DNA of 64,000 bases, from NCBI RefSeq assembly GCF_027563345.1, contig NZ_JAMKBK010000004.1. The stretch is one strand, 5' to 3'. Source of the DNA: Psychrobacillus psychrodurans. Its GTDB lineage: Bacteria; Bacillota; Bacilli; Bacillales_A; Planococcaceae. A model generated the notes under the pieces. That model saw nothing but the letters and a program-made list of their open reading frames with translations. It made no database searches and had not been told where the DNA came from. The position numbers were made by a program, and so were the translations under genes. Every line of letters begins with the position of its first letter. Within the stretch, counting starts at the first letter, position 1. Positions 18,094 to 26,119 of this stretch are shown one piece after another.

Positions 18094-19653
18094 TTGGAAA
18101 ATACGATATTTTCGATTTTACCGCCACTGCTAGCGATTGTAATGGTGCTTGTTACGAAGAGAGTTTTATTATCATTAGGGGTCGGAATCGTTTCGGCAGC
18201 TTTATTAGTAGAAAGTTTTTCGCCAATTGACTCATTAAACATTCTTTGGGATTCCTTTATCACATCGTTTTGGGAAAATGGATTGAATGTGTACAATATC
18301 TTTATATTATCTTTCATATTAATGCTAGGAGTAATTACCGCCATTGTCAGCTTATCAGGTGGAAGTACCGCCTTTGCAGCATGGGCTGTTAAACGTATTA
18401 AAACAAATCGTGGATCTAAGCTATTAACAGTCTTTTTAGGAATTATTATTTTTGTAGATGATTATTTTAATGCACTTGCTGTTGGACAGATTGCACGTCC
18501 AATTACAGATTCACATCGAGTATCACGTGCAAAGTTAGCTTATTTTATAGACTCTACATCAGCACCAATTTGTGTAGTTTCTCCAGTTTCTAGCTGGGGA
18601 GCATTTCTAATAAGTCAGTTAGGTGTTATTTTTGCTACTTATGCAGTAACAGACTATACACCACTTCAGGCATTTCTGATAATGGCCCCGATGAATTTCT
18701 ATGTTATTGCTGCTCTTGCAATGGTATTTTTTATAGCATGGACAGACAATGACTTAGGTGAGATGAAAAAACATGAAAAACGTGCAAAAGAAACAGGAGT
18801 GCTTTTTGATCCAAATAAATCTAATCCAGGTGATTTACAAGGTAATTTCCCGGAAAATAATTATGGAAAAGTGAATGATTTAATTTTACCGATTTTATCA
18901 TTAATAGCTGTTACACTTGCTTCAATGTTTTGGACAGGGTACCAGGCTTCAGGTAAAGTGATGAACTTATTTGTTATTTTTGAGAACACAGATGTACCAC
19001 TTTCATTATTTATAGGTGGAATCGTATCGAGTATATTAGCAATACTATTATACACTCGTCAATTCAAACAAAATCCAGAAGCGAATGTTGGGTTGCTAGG
19101 GAAAGCAGTTATTTCTGGTATTAATTCAATGTTACCGGCTATTTGTATTTTAATATTTGCTTGGGCACTTTCATTTTTAATCAATGCACTGGGGACTGGT
19201 GAGTTTTTAGCTAAAATCGTTACAGAAAATAATATTCCAGTAGGGATAATCCCATTCTTACTATTTGTTTTAACAGCATTTATGGCTTTCGCAACTGGTT
19301 CATCATGGGGGGCGTTTGGGATTTTACTGCCAATAGGTGCAAGCATCATTATGGTAGTAGAGCCAGAATTACTACTACCTGTTTTAGCAGCAGTTTTAGC
19401 AGGTGCAGTATTTGGAGACCATTGTTCGCCTATTTCTGATACAACCATTATGTCTGCAACTGGTGCAGGCGTTAACGTAATTGACCATGTAATGACCCAG
19501 TTACCTTATGCAATTGTTAGTGCAGTCATTGCTGCAATTGGATATTTAGTATTAGGTCTTACTGGTTCCGTTATCTTTGGATTTATAACGGTAGTCATCA
19601 TCCTTATCTTATTTTTCTCTATATGGAGTCTTAAAAGTAAAAGAGTAGTTTAG
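18094..19653 (+). CDS. NhaC-family transporter, probable lysine importer
   Basis: A 519-residue membrane protein of the NhaC antiporter-like family with about twelve hydrophobic segments, including FVDDYFNALAVGQIARPITD and GAVFGDHCSPISDTT, which are family hallmarks. The family is named for Na+/H+ antiport, but members downstream of lysine riboswitches have been predicted to be lysine transporters (LysW). Here a clear L-box and terminator precede it, so lysine uptake is the best inference. TTG start, 7 nt after AGGAGG (18081-18086). Confidence 0.85.
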   Translation: MENTIFSILPPLLAIVMVLVTKRVLLSLGVGIVSAALLVESFSPIDSLNILWDSFITSFWENGLNVYNIFILSFILMLGVITAIVSLSGGSTAFAAWAVKRIKTNRGSKLLTVFLGIIIFVDDYFNALAVGQIARPITDSHRVSRAKLAYFIDSTSAPICVVSPVSSWGAFLISQLGVIFATYAVTDYTPLQAFLIMAPMNFYVIAALAMVFFIAWTDNDLGEMKKHEKRAKETGVLFDPNKSNPGDLQGNFPENNYGKVNDLILPILSLIAVTLASMFWTGYQASGKVMNLFVIFENTDVPLSLFIGGIVSSILAILLYTRQFKQNPEANVGLLGKAVISGINSMLPAICILIFAWALSFLINALGTGEFLAKIVTENNIPVGIIPFLLFVLTAFMAFATGSSWGAFGILLPIGASIIMVVEPELLLPVLAAVLAGAVFGDHCSPISDTTIMSATGAGVNVIDHVMTQLPYAIVSAVIAAIGYLVLGLTGSVIFGFITVVIILILFFSIWSLKSKRVV

Positions 19654-19761
19654 CAATTTTAATATTGGATGTCTCTGGTAATTGTATGGTTGTTTGCAAT
19701 TAAATAATATGTTACATTGACAACAGTGTAGTTAGTTTATTTAGAATGGGGTCGAGATGAA

Positions 19762-20697
19762 ATGACATCGTGTAAACCAACGAAAACAGAGTACCAAAGA
19801 AAACCAGAGTGGCTAAAAATTAAGTTAAATACGAATGATGAATACAAAGGTCTTAAAAAGTTAATGCGTGAAAATAATCTAAATACAGTATGTGAGGAAG
19901 CAAAATGTCCAAATATACATGAGTGTTGGGGTTCACGTAGAACAGCTACATTTATGATTTTAGGAGCTATTTGTACACGTGCATGCCGTTTTTGTGCAGT
20001 GAAAACTGGACTACCTAATGAGTTGGATTTGGCTGAACCAGAAAGAGTTGCTGATTCGGTTGTTATTATGAATCTAAAACATGTTGTAGTAACAGCAGTT
20101 GCTCGAGATGATTTAAAAGATGGTGGATCTGAAGTTTTTGCTGAAACTATCCGTGCGATTCGACGAAAAAATCCTTTCACTTCAATAGAAGTTTTACCTT
20201 CTGATATGGGTGGGATTGAGCAGAATATCCGTAATATTATGGATGCAAAACCTGATATTCTTAACCATAATATTGAAACCGTTCGTAGACTTACTCCAAG
20301 AGTTCGTGCAAGAGCAAAATACGATCGATCCCTTGAATTACTGCGTCGAGCAAAAGAAATGCAACCAAGTATTCCGACAAAATCTTCGTTAATGTTAGGT
20401 TTAGGGGAAACACATGAAGAGATAATAGAAGTGATGGATGACCTTCGTGCTAACAACGTAGATATAATGACGATCGGTCAATACTTACAACCTAGCAAAA
20501 AGCATTTACCAGTTCTTAAATACTATACCCCAGCCGAATTTGGAGAATTGCGCAAAATTGCCATGAGCAAAGGATTCTCACATTGTGAAGCTGGTCCACT
20601 TGTTAGAAGTAGTTATCACGCAGATGAACAGGTTAACGCTGCGGCTAAGCAAAGACAATTGCAAGGTGAGGAACTTCTAGCTACTCCAAATAGCTAA
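19762..20697 (+). CDS. lipA: Lipoyl synthase LipA
   Basis: Radical SAM enzyme that inserts two sulfurs into octanoyl groups on lipoyl domains. The 311-residue protein has the auxiliary cluster cysteines 44, 49 and 55 (VCEEAKCPNIHEC) and the radical SAM CTRACRFC at 71-78. The ribosome binding site is weak, but the N-terminus aligns with B. subtilis LipA (RKPEWLKIKLNTN). It needs iron-sulfur clusters supplied by the suf system. yutD follows after 14 bp. Confidence 0.97.
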   Translation: MTSCKPTKTEYQRKPEWLKIKLNTNDEYKGLKKLMRENNLNTVCEEAKCPNIHECWGSRRTATFMILGAICTRACRFCAVKTGLPNELDLAEPERVADSVVIMNLKHVVVTAVARDDLKDGGSEVFAETIRAIRRKNPFTSIEVLPSDMGGIEQNIRNIMDAKPDILNHNIETVRRLTPRVRARAKYDRSLELLRRAKEMQPSIPTKSSLMLGLGETHEEIIEVMDDLRANNVDIMTIGQYLQPSKKHLPVLKYYTPAEFGELRKIAMSKGFSHCEAGPLVRSSYHADEQVNAAAKQRQLQGEELLATPNS

Positions 20698-20711
20698 TGG
20701 ATGGTGATTAA

Positions 20712-21053
20712 ATGATAGTTGCAGAAGGCTTTACTTATGAAATTATAGAAGATTTTCGTGAGGCATTTAAAGAAGAAGCCTTTTTAGATCGTTACAGTGA
20801 AATCTTAACTAAATACGATTATATTATGGGCGATTGGGGTTATGGTCAGCTTCGTCTTAAAGGTTTTTTTGAGGATCGTAGTCACAAAGCTACATTTGAT
20901 ACGAAAATAGGGACGATGAAAGATTATTTATATGAATACTGTAACTTTGGCTGTGCCTATTTTGTCGTGAAGAAAATAGGAGTAGCCCCGAAAGTAGTTC
21001 CTGTAGAAACTATAAAAGAAGTAAACGAAAACCTTGAGCAAGATCAATTATGA
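20712..21053 (+). CDS. yutD: YutD family protein (DUF1027)
   Basis: A 113-residue protein of the YutD family, always beside lipA in Bacillales. It is acidic with conserved YDYIMGDWGYGQLRLKGF. Function unknown. It lies 14 bp downstream of lipA and probably shares its transcript. The terminator begins inside its last codons, so the 3' end of the gene also encodes an RNA hairpin arm. Confidence 0.88.
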   Translation: MIVAEGFTYEIIEDFREAFKEEAFLDRYSEILTKYDYIMGDWGYGQLRLKGFFEDRSHKATFDTKIGTMKDYLYEYCNFGCAYFVVKKIGVAPKVVPVETIKEVNENLEQDQL

Positions 21054-21071
21054 TCTGCTTAAGGTTTTTTT
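21029..21071 (+). terminator. lipA-yutD terminator overlapping the yutD stop codon
   Basis: AACCTTGAGCAAGATCA pairs with TGATCTGCTTAAGGTT and is followed by seven T. The left arm is coding sequence and the TGA stop is in the hairpin. Confidence 0.88.
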
Positions 21072-21091
21072 GTTGTTGGAAGATGTTTGAT

Positions 21092-21223
21092 GTATGGGCG
21101 CTTCTCTCACATTTATGGGCTATAGCACGAGGCTTAAGGGCCAATATAGTAAGTTTATGGGCTATCAGCTGATAATTACAAGCTAAGACATAGTTTAAGG
21201 GCTGTTTTGGAGTTTTTTAGGGC
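21092..21223. repeat. 21-bp-spaced short repeat array A (core TTATGGGC), seven units
   Basis: GGGC cores start at 21096, 21117, 21138 and 21159; a degenerate unit (TTACAAGC) is in register at 21180; further cores are at 21199 and 21220. The eight-base core is TTATGGGC or TTAAGGGC, often followed by TAT, and the other 13 bases vary. It lies between the convergent genes yutD and the DUF3055 gene. Confidence 0.85.
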
Positions 21224-21269
21224 TATCTGCAAGTCCGAAGTGTAAGGAAACACAACTAGCCTCCTCATA

Positions 21270-21536
21270 TTAACTTAATAACTCGCGTAAATAATCTCTT
21301 AATTCCAGCGCTTCTTCTTCTGATCTATTAAATACATGCTCCAGATAGCCTGGTTCGTCCACATCATCGGGACCGATTATAGCTGCCCGTCCATATTGTA
21401 TATCCATCACAAGTACTTTTCCAAAAAAACGAGAGCTTTGGGAAATAGCTAAATCATATCTTTGGGATTCCCCTGTAAAACCTACAAATCGTGTTTTGGT
21501 ATCCTCTACATCATCGTACAAATAAAATCGTTCCAC
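21270..21536 (-). CDS. DUF3055 family protein
   Basis: A small acidic cytoplasmic protein of about 88 residues, DUF3055 by recognition (ERFYLYDDVEDTKTRFVGF, then VLDIQYGRAAIIGPDD-like strand). Function unknown. Of two GTG starts, the one at 21536 has GGAAGGAG 8 nt upstream; the one at 21545 is only 1 nt from it. Divergent from yutE. Confidence 0.75.
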   Translation of the reverse strand: MERFYLYDDVEDTKTRFVGFTGESQRYDLAISQSSRFFGKVLVMDIQYGRAAIIGPDDVDEPGYLEHVFNRSEEEALELRDYLRELLS

Positions 21537-21620
21537 TAGTGACACTCCTTCCTACCATAGAATTATGGTACTATAGAATAGGAGTATATATCAACTGAGC
21601 AACTATTAGGAGGCTTTTCA

Positions 21621-22082
21621 ATGTATTTTGTAGATAGAAAAAAAATTGCTTTAACATTGGCACATATGAACCAGTTGTTAAACATTATAGAGACAAAAAA
21701 AGATTGGCAAGCAGATGAAGTATCCAAATTAGCGTTCGAGCGAATTGGTCAAAATATTATTGAATCTGTTATCGATGTAGGGAATTCGATGATCGACGGA
21801 TTTATTATGCGTGATCCAGGTGGGTACGATGATATTATCGATATTTTAACAGATGAAAAAGTTATCACCGTTGAAATGGACGGCCCTTTAAAAGAGGTTA
21901 TAGAATTTAGAAAAGTACTTGTTCGTCAATTTTATGCGGTAGATCACAAGCAATTAGAAGGAATTCTCGTAAAGAATTTACAATACTTAAAGGAATTTCC
22001 TAAAGCTGTAGAAACATATCTAATAGACGAATTAGGACCAGTTTCAGCTTTTTTACCTGAGGATTCTAATGTTAAATTATAA
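21621..22082 (+). CDS. yutE: DUF86 / HepT-like protein YutE
   Basis: A 153-residue helical protein of the DUF86 family, related to HepT toxins of the HEPN superfamily. The catalytic RxxxxxH motif of HEPN RNases is not visible where expected (FRKVLVRQFYAVD lacks the histidine), and there is no MNT antitoxin gene beside it, so it is probably not an active toxin. It overlaps yutF by 14 bp, as in B. subtilis. Confidence 0.86.
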   Translation: MYFVDRKKIALTLAHMNQLLNIIETKKDWQADEVSKLAFERIGQNIIESVIDVGNSMIDGFIMRDPGGYDDIIDILTDEKVITVEMDGPLKEVIEFRKVLVRQFYAVDHKQLEGILVKNLQYLKEFPKAVETYLIDELGPVSAFLPEDSNVKL

Positions 22083-22833
22083 AGCATATTTTATTGATTT
22101 AGATGGAACTGTCTATAGAGGTAAAACGCCAATTCCTGAAGCTGTGGAATTTATACATTATTTACAAAGCAATGAGATCCAGCCTTTTTTTGTTACAAAT
22201 AACTCTTCTATGACGCAAAAGCAGCTGCAAGAAAAACTAGCTATTATGGATATTCATGTAGATACTGAACATATTATTTCATCTTCTATTGCTGCAGCAA
22301 ATTATATTAGCGAGTATATACCGCACAAAGAAGTTTTTATGATTGGTGAACTTGGATTAGAAGATGCTCTTAAATCGAGAGGTATTTCGATTACTAAAGG
22401 TATGGCAGATGTTGTCGTTCTTGGAATTGATCGTGACATTAATTATGAAAAGCTGGCTACTACCTGTCTTTCAGTTAGAGCTGGAGCAGCGTTTCTATCA
22501 ACAAATAGTGATCATGCTTTCCCTACAGAAATCGGGTTTTTGCCAGGTAATGGGGCTTTTACAAAGTTAGTCGAGTATTCTACTGGAGTCGAGCCTTTGT
22601 ATATGGGAAAACCTCAGTCATTTATGTTAGAGTTCATACAAAAACAGTATGGCTTCACCAAAGAAGAGATGGTTATGATCGGAGATAATTATCAAACAGA
22701 TATTTTAACTGGAATTCATATGGGGATTGATACAGTGCACGTGAATAGTGGGGTAAATAGTACAGCAGAAGTAAAGCTTCAAGCGGAGCAACCTACCTAT
22801 TATTTGGAATCATTAAGTGAATGGACAAAATAA
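22069..22833 (+). CDS. yutF: HAD-IIA family phosphatase YutF
   Basis: A 254-residue haloacid dehalogenase-like phosphatase (NagD/YutF group). Motif I is FIDLDGTVYRG with the nucleophile Asp10, motif II is VTNNSS, the lysine of motif III lies in MGKPQS, and motif IV is MIGDNYQTDI. Substrates of the family are sugar or nucleoside monophosphates. Translationally coupled to yutE; followed by a bidirectional terminator. Confidence 0.9.
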   Translation: MLNYKAYFIDLDGTVYRGKTPIPEAVEFIHYLQSNEIQPFFVTNNSSMTQKQLQEKLAIMDIHVDTEHIISSSIAAANYISEYIPHKEVFMIGELGLEDALKSRGISITKGMADVVVLGIDRDINYEKLATTCLSVRAGAAFLSTNSDHAFPTEIGFLPGNGAFTKLVEYSTGVEPLYMGKPQSFMLEFIQKQYGFTKEEMVMIGDNYQTDILTGIHMGIDTVHVNSGVNSTAEVKLQAEQPTYYLESLSEWTK

Positions 22834-22866
22834 AAAGACTGTAGCACAAAGCCTCAGTCTTTTAAA
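22832..22866. terminator. Bidirectional terminator between yutF and yuzB
   Basis: AAAAGACTG (22833-22841) pairs with CAGTCTTTT (22855-22863). It overlaps the end of yutF and the end of yuzB. Confidence 0.75.
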
Positions 22867-23098
22867 ATAGAGGATTGTCCTCTATATATTGATAAATGTT
22901 TGCAACAAGTTCGCTAGGGGTATTTGCTTCTACAACCTCTCCATTTACAATGGCAAATAAAGTTTCAGAACAGAGGGAGCAATAACTCAAGCAACCATAC
23001 TCTAACACATCTAAATTAGAATCCTGTTCTAATATATCAAAAGCTTCTTGGGACCCGTTTGCAAGGTTGCTTATACAAAATTCAACCATAGGATTCAC
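22862..23098 (-). CDS. yuzB: YuzB family protein (DUF1450)
   Basis: A 78-residue protein of the DUF1450/YuzB family. Cysteines are in VEFCISN and GCLSYCSLC, giving a thioredoxin-like or cluster-binding appearance; the function is not established. The gene is convergent with yutF and divergent from yutJ, the arrangement seen in Bacillales. Confidence 0.86.
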   Translation of the reverse strand: MNPMVEFCISNLANGSQEAFDILEQDSNLDVLEYGCLSYCSLCSETLFAIVNGEVVEANTPSELVANIYQYIEDNPLF

Positions 23099-23164
23099 TG
23101 CTGTTCACCTCACTACATGGTCATGCTACTCTTTTTTAAAGAAAACGTCAATTAAGATGTTCTA

Positions 23165-23193
23165 TTGTGAAATGTATCACAATCTATTATAAT
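23165..23193 (+). promoter_or_regulatory. yutJ promoter with overlapping Rex-like operator
   Basis: TTGTGA (23165-23170), a 17-bp spacer, then TATAAT (23188-23193) make a good sigma-A promoter. The -35 hexamer is the left arm of the palindrome TTGTGAAATGTATCACAA (23165-23182), which fits the Rex consensus TTGTGAA-N4-TTCACAA with one mismatch. Confidence 0.75.
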
Positions 23194-23225
23194 TTGAGAT
23201 GACATTAAATTTAAGGGAGAATATT

Positions 23226-24293
23226 ATGCGAAAATTAGTATTGTTAGGTGGGGGATATGGAAATATGCGAATATTACTTCGCTTATTACCAAATAATATT
23301 CCTGATGATGTAGAAATTACTTTAATAGACAGAACACCATTTCATAGTTTAAAGACTGAATTTTATGCTCTAGCTGCTGGAACATCTCCGGATAGTGGTA
23401 TTCGAGTAGCCTTCCCAGAAAACGAAAAATTAAAAGTTACCTACGGAGAAATTATAGAAATTGATGTAGAAAGCAAACAAGTCTTACTAGCTGATGGACA
23501 AGCGATTTCTTATGATGATTTAGTAATTGGACTTGGATGTGAGGACAAATATCATAACGTACCTGGAGCAGATGAGTTTACTTATAGTATTCAAACGATA
23601 GGGCGTTCAAGAGATACTTACAATAAAATTGGGGGACTAGCTTCTGGTTCTGTTGTAGGTATTGTGGGAGCGGGACTTAGCGGAATAGAACTTGCAAGTG
23701 AACTTCGTGAAAGCCGTCCAGACTTGTCAATCAAGTTATTTGACCGCAGTCCGCGTGTTTTAAGAGACTTCCCAGAAAGATTAAGTAATTATGTACAAAA
23801 ATGGTTTGATAATAACAATGTAGACGTAGTTAGTAATTCTAACATTACAAAAGTAGAGCCGAACAAATTATACAATCACGAAGAAGTAATTCCTGTAGAT
23901 GTAGTTGTTTGGACTGCAGGTATTCAACCAGCAGCGCCTGTAAGAGCACTACCAGGTGAAAAAGATAAAACAGGTCGTGTTATTTTAACACAATATCATG
24001 ATTTACCAAGCTATCCGAATGTATATGTCGTTGGGGATGCTGCATCTCTACCATTAGCGCCAAGTGCACAATTAGCGGAAGAACAAGCTGAGCAAATCGT
24101 CAAAGTACTTCAAGCACGCTGGAAAGATGCACCGCTTCCAGAAAAGATGCCCGAAATCAAACTAAAAGGGTTCATGGGCTCTCTTGGGAAAAAACAAGGA
24201 TTTGCATACTTGGCAGACATCTCAGTTACTGGAAGGATCGCACGTTTGATGAAATCTGGCTTACTTTGGATGTATAAGCGTCACAACGGGTAA
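23226..24293 (+). CDS. yutJ: NADH dehydrogenase-like FAD oxidoreductase YutJ
   Basis: A 355-residue flavoprotein of the type II NADH dehydrogenase family. It has an N-terminal FAD motif LVLLGGGYGNMR, a second dinucleotide motif VGIVGAGLSGIELASEL near residue 150 for NAD(P)H, and the C-terminal FAD segment VYVVGDAASLPLAPSAQLAEE. The start at ATG 23226 follows AAGGGAGA (23213-23220); the longer frame has none. The probable Rex operator suggests that its expression follows the NADH/NAD+ ratio. Confidence 0.88.
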   Translation: MRKLVLLGGGYGNMRILLRLLPNNIPDDVEITLIDRTPFHSLKTEFYALAAGTSPDSGIRVAFPENEKLKVTYGEIIEIDVESKQVLLADGQAISYDDLVIGLGCEDKYHNVPGADEFTYSIQTIGRSRDTYNKIGGLASGSVVGIVGAGLSGIELASELRESRPDLSIKLFDRSPRVLRDFPERLSNYVQKWFDNNNVDVVSNSNITKVEPNKLYNHEEVIPVDVVVWTAGIQPAAPVRALPGEKDKTGRVILTQYHDLPSYPNVYVVGDAASLPLAPSAQLAEEQAEQIVKVLQARWKDAPLPEKMPEIKLKGFMGSLGKKQGFAYLADISVTGRIARLMKSGLLWMYKRHNG

Positions 24294-24335
24294 AATATAA
24301 TGTAATTATGTAGGTATCATTATACCTATAGTTTA

Positions 24336-24368
24336 GGGACCTTCTCTTAATTGAGAGGGTCTTTTTTT
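24336..24368 (+). terminator. yutJ terminator
   Basis: GACCTTCTC and GAGAGGGTC form a stem with one G-U pair, followed by seven T. Confidence 0.85.
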
Positions 24369-24509
24369 ATTTTGATAAATTTGCTTCTTGATAAAATAAG
24401 ACTGAAATTCTGTATCTATTAAAAATAGTGCGTGATTCGAGCAGTTTCCCCTTTGCGGATTGTTGCATATGCTGATATGAAATAGTTTTTAAGTAAAGGA
24501 GGTATATAT

Positions 24510-24713
24510 ATGAGTAATTTACCTGAGAAACCAGAGAAAATTTCTAATAAAGTCGTTGATTTGCTAGTAAACAATGCTTTCCGAAAAAATGGTGTCGATA
24601 TCGAAAGTGTAAAGGGAAATTTGTTAGATGAACAAAAACAAGAAATTAAAGAGTTGTTAGAAGAGTTGACCCAGCAAGTGGAAGCATTTGTTAAACAAAA
24701 ACCAAACAAGTAA
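24510..24713 (+). CDS. CotW-like putative spore coat protein
   Basis: A 67-residue helical, charged protein. The pattern VVDLLVNNAFRKNGVD followed by DEQKQEIKELLEELTQQVEAF resembles what I recall of B. subtilis CotW, and it lies directly before two CotX/CotV-domain genes, as in the cotVWX cluster. It has a perfect AAAGGAGG ribosome binding site and its own terminator. CATATGCTGA at 24466 is a weak candidate for a sigma-K -10 element. Assignment rests on similarity by memory plus context. Confidence 0.6.
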   Translation: MSNLPEKPEKISNKVVDLLVNNAFRKNGVDIESVKGNLLDEQKQEIKELLEELTQQVEAFVKQKPNK

Positions 24714-24740
24714 TAGAGTTGAAATGAATATTCTTTTATT

Positions 24741-24769
24741 CTAAGACGCCTAAGATTAGGCGTCTTTCT
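24741..24769 (+). terminator. Terminator after the CotW-like gene
   Basis: A perfect 11-bp stem (24743-24753 with 24756-24766) with a tight loop and a short T-rich tail. Confidence 0.75.
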
Positions 24770-24851
24770 ATTTGAAAAAATTAACTTTGCCGTTCCTCAT
24801 AGATTAGGAAATGCATATCTTGCAATATAGAAAAGAAAAGGGGGTGTAGAT

Positions 24852-25373
24852 ATGTCAAGTTATAATTGTGGAAATCCAGATTGTAGGAAATGTAAGCAAA
24901 GAAATAACCAAGAGTCTGCAGAAGATATGAGATATAGAAATGAAGAAAATGTTCAAGATACTTCCGAAAATAATGATGCGGTAACTAGGGAAAGTCTAGA
25001 TGCAACAGTTGGGCAAGGGGCCGATCAAATTTCAATCTTAGATCAAGAATCTGATGAATTAATATGGATTAAAGATTCATGCAACGTCGTAGTACAAACG
25101 ACAGATACTCAAGCAGCAGTTTCATTACAAGTAGGCTTGCAGTTAGCTATTGCATTAGTAATCAGTATTACAATCGGTGATAGTGACCGTGGACAAACGA
25201 TAACACAAGAATTATTTCAACAATTCAATTCTGAACAAACAAATAGACAGAGAATCTATATTGATAATTCAAAAGATGTAAATATCACAACTACTGATAT
25301 CGACTTAGCTGTAAATATTGAGGCTATGCTTCAGATATTACTTGCATTAGTTGTCAAATTAGATGTTCTTTAA
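24852..25373 (+). CDS. Spore coat protein, CotX/CotV domain
   Basis: A 173-residue protein of the insoluble spore coat fraction. Residues from about 65 to the end contain two copies of the CotX/CotV domain pattern: a short strand, a TTDTQAAVSLQ or TTDIDLAVNIE motif and a hydrophobic run of I, V, L and A. The N-terminal 60 residues are hydrophilic and cysteine-containing (CGNPDCRKCKQ). Strong GGGGGTG ribosome binding site. A possible sigma-K -10 box CATATCTTG lies at 24814. Its paralogue follows after 39 bp. Confidence 0.86.
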   Translation: MSSYNCGNPDCRKCKQRNNQESAEDMRYRNEENVQDTSENNDAVTRESLDATVGQGADQISILDQESDELIWIKDSCNVVVQTTDTQAAVSLQVGLQLAIALVISITIGDSDRGQTITQELFQQFNSEQTNRQRIYIDNSKDVNITTTDIDLAVNIEAMLQILLALVVKLDVL

Positions 25374-25412
25374 TCGATGCTCTTAACTTTAAAACGAATA
25401 GAGGTGAATGAT

Positions 25413-25838
25413 ATGGAGAATAGAGAAAGATGGAGAGCACTGGATTATTGTGATAATAATAACAATGCGGTCGATCCGCAAGAGAGTGATCAAGATGCTG
25501 AAATTGAGCAAAACTCATTTGAAGTAATTATCATTAGGGATTCAGAGGGTGTTAGTGTAAACACGACAGATACACAAGTGGCTGTTTCTTTACAAATAGC
25601 GATTCAAGCAGCTATAGTGGCAGTTATCATTGCAACTATCGGAGATTCTGAACAAAGTAGAGCTGTGGTTCAAGACATTAAGCAATTTACAAAGAGTAGA
25701 CAACGAAACACTCAAAGAACTATTGTTGAAGGATCCAGAAATGTGACAGTTACTACAACTGACATTGATGTGGCGGTTAACATTCAAGCTTCACTTCAAA
25801 TCCTTGTAGCAATAATTGCAAAATTAGATATTTTATAA
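25413..25838 (+). CDS. Spore coat protein, CotX/CotV domain (paralogue)
   Basis: A 141-residue paralogue of the preceding protein. It again has two repeats, with VNTTDTQVAVSLQ and VTTTDIDVAVNIQ, and ends with the same kind of tail (AKLDIL against VKLDVL). The start at ATG 25413 uses GAGGTGA (25401-25407), 5 nt upstream; the longer frame from 25377 lacks a site. The two genes are close enough to be co-transcribed and probably arose by tandem duplication. Confidence 0.85.
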   Translation: MENRERWRALDYCDNNNNAVDPQESDQDAEIEQNSFEVIIIRDSEGVSVNTTDTQVAVSLQIAIQAAIVAVIIATIGDSEQSRAVVQDIKQFTKSRQRNTQRTIVEGSRNVTVTTTDIDVAVNIQASLQILVAIIAKLDIL

Positions 25839-25912
25839 TGGAATAGACAGACACAATGATAATGGATATATATTTTTTGTGAGAAATAAACTATACAATC
25901 CTCGGAGAAGTT

Positions 25913-25948
25913 ATGCGTAAAGATAATAAACATTACTTTAAGAAGTAG
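25913..25948 (+). CDS. Candidate 11-residue micropeptide gene
   Basis: ATG at 25913 opens MRKDNKHYFKK and stops at 25946-25948. GGAG at 25904-25907 lies 5 nt upstream and a strong terminator begins 12 bp downstream. The chance of such a short frame is high, so this is a weak call; alternatively the segment is a small RNA or just the 3' region of the coat operon. Confidence 0.25.
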   Translation: MRKDNKHYFKK

Positions 25949-25960
25949 GGAAACACTTTG

Positions 25961-26003
25961 AAAAAGTTCGAAATGCTCTAGACCGAGCGTTTCGAACTTT
26001 TTT
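25961..26003 (+). terminator. Strong terminator downstream of the coat genes
   Basis: A long stem (AAAAGTTCGAAATGCTC with GAGCGTTTCGAACTTTT, one G-T mismatch) is followed by T residues. Confidence 0.9.
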
Positions 26004-26119
26004 GTGCATTAGGAAACAATAAAATCAGTAGCATGTGGATGGATTTCTATTCAAAAGTGATTCGATTCTAGGTCCAATCATGTCTACTGGAAAAAGCTGC
26101 TAGAACGTTTGATATTGAA

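Noticed and set aside
21083..21172. 29-residue heptad peptide gene in array A
   Set aside because: No convincing ribosome binding site, and the frame breaks in the later units; more likely a result of the 21-bp period.
21621..22833. Toxin-antitoxin pair from the HepT-like YutE
   Set aside because: No MNT antitoxin gene, the catalytic histidine is missing, and the neighbour is a HAD phosphatase conserved in Bacillales.
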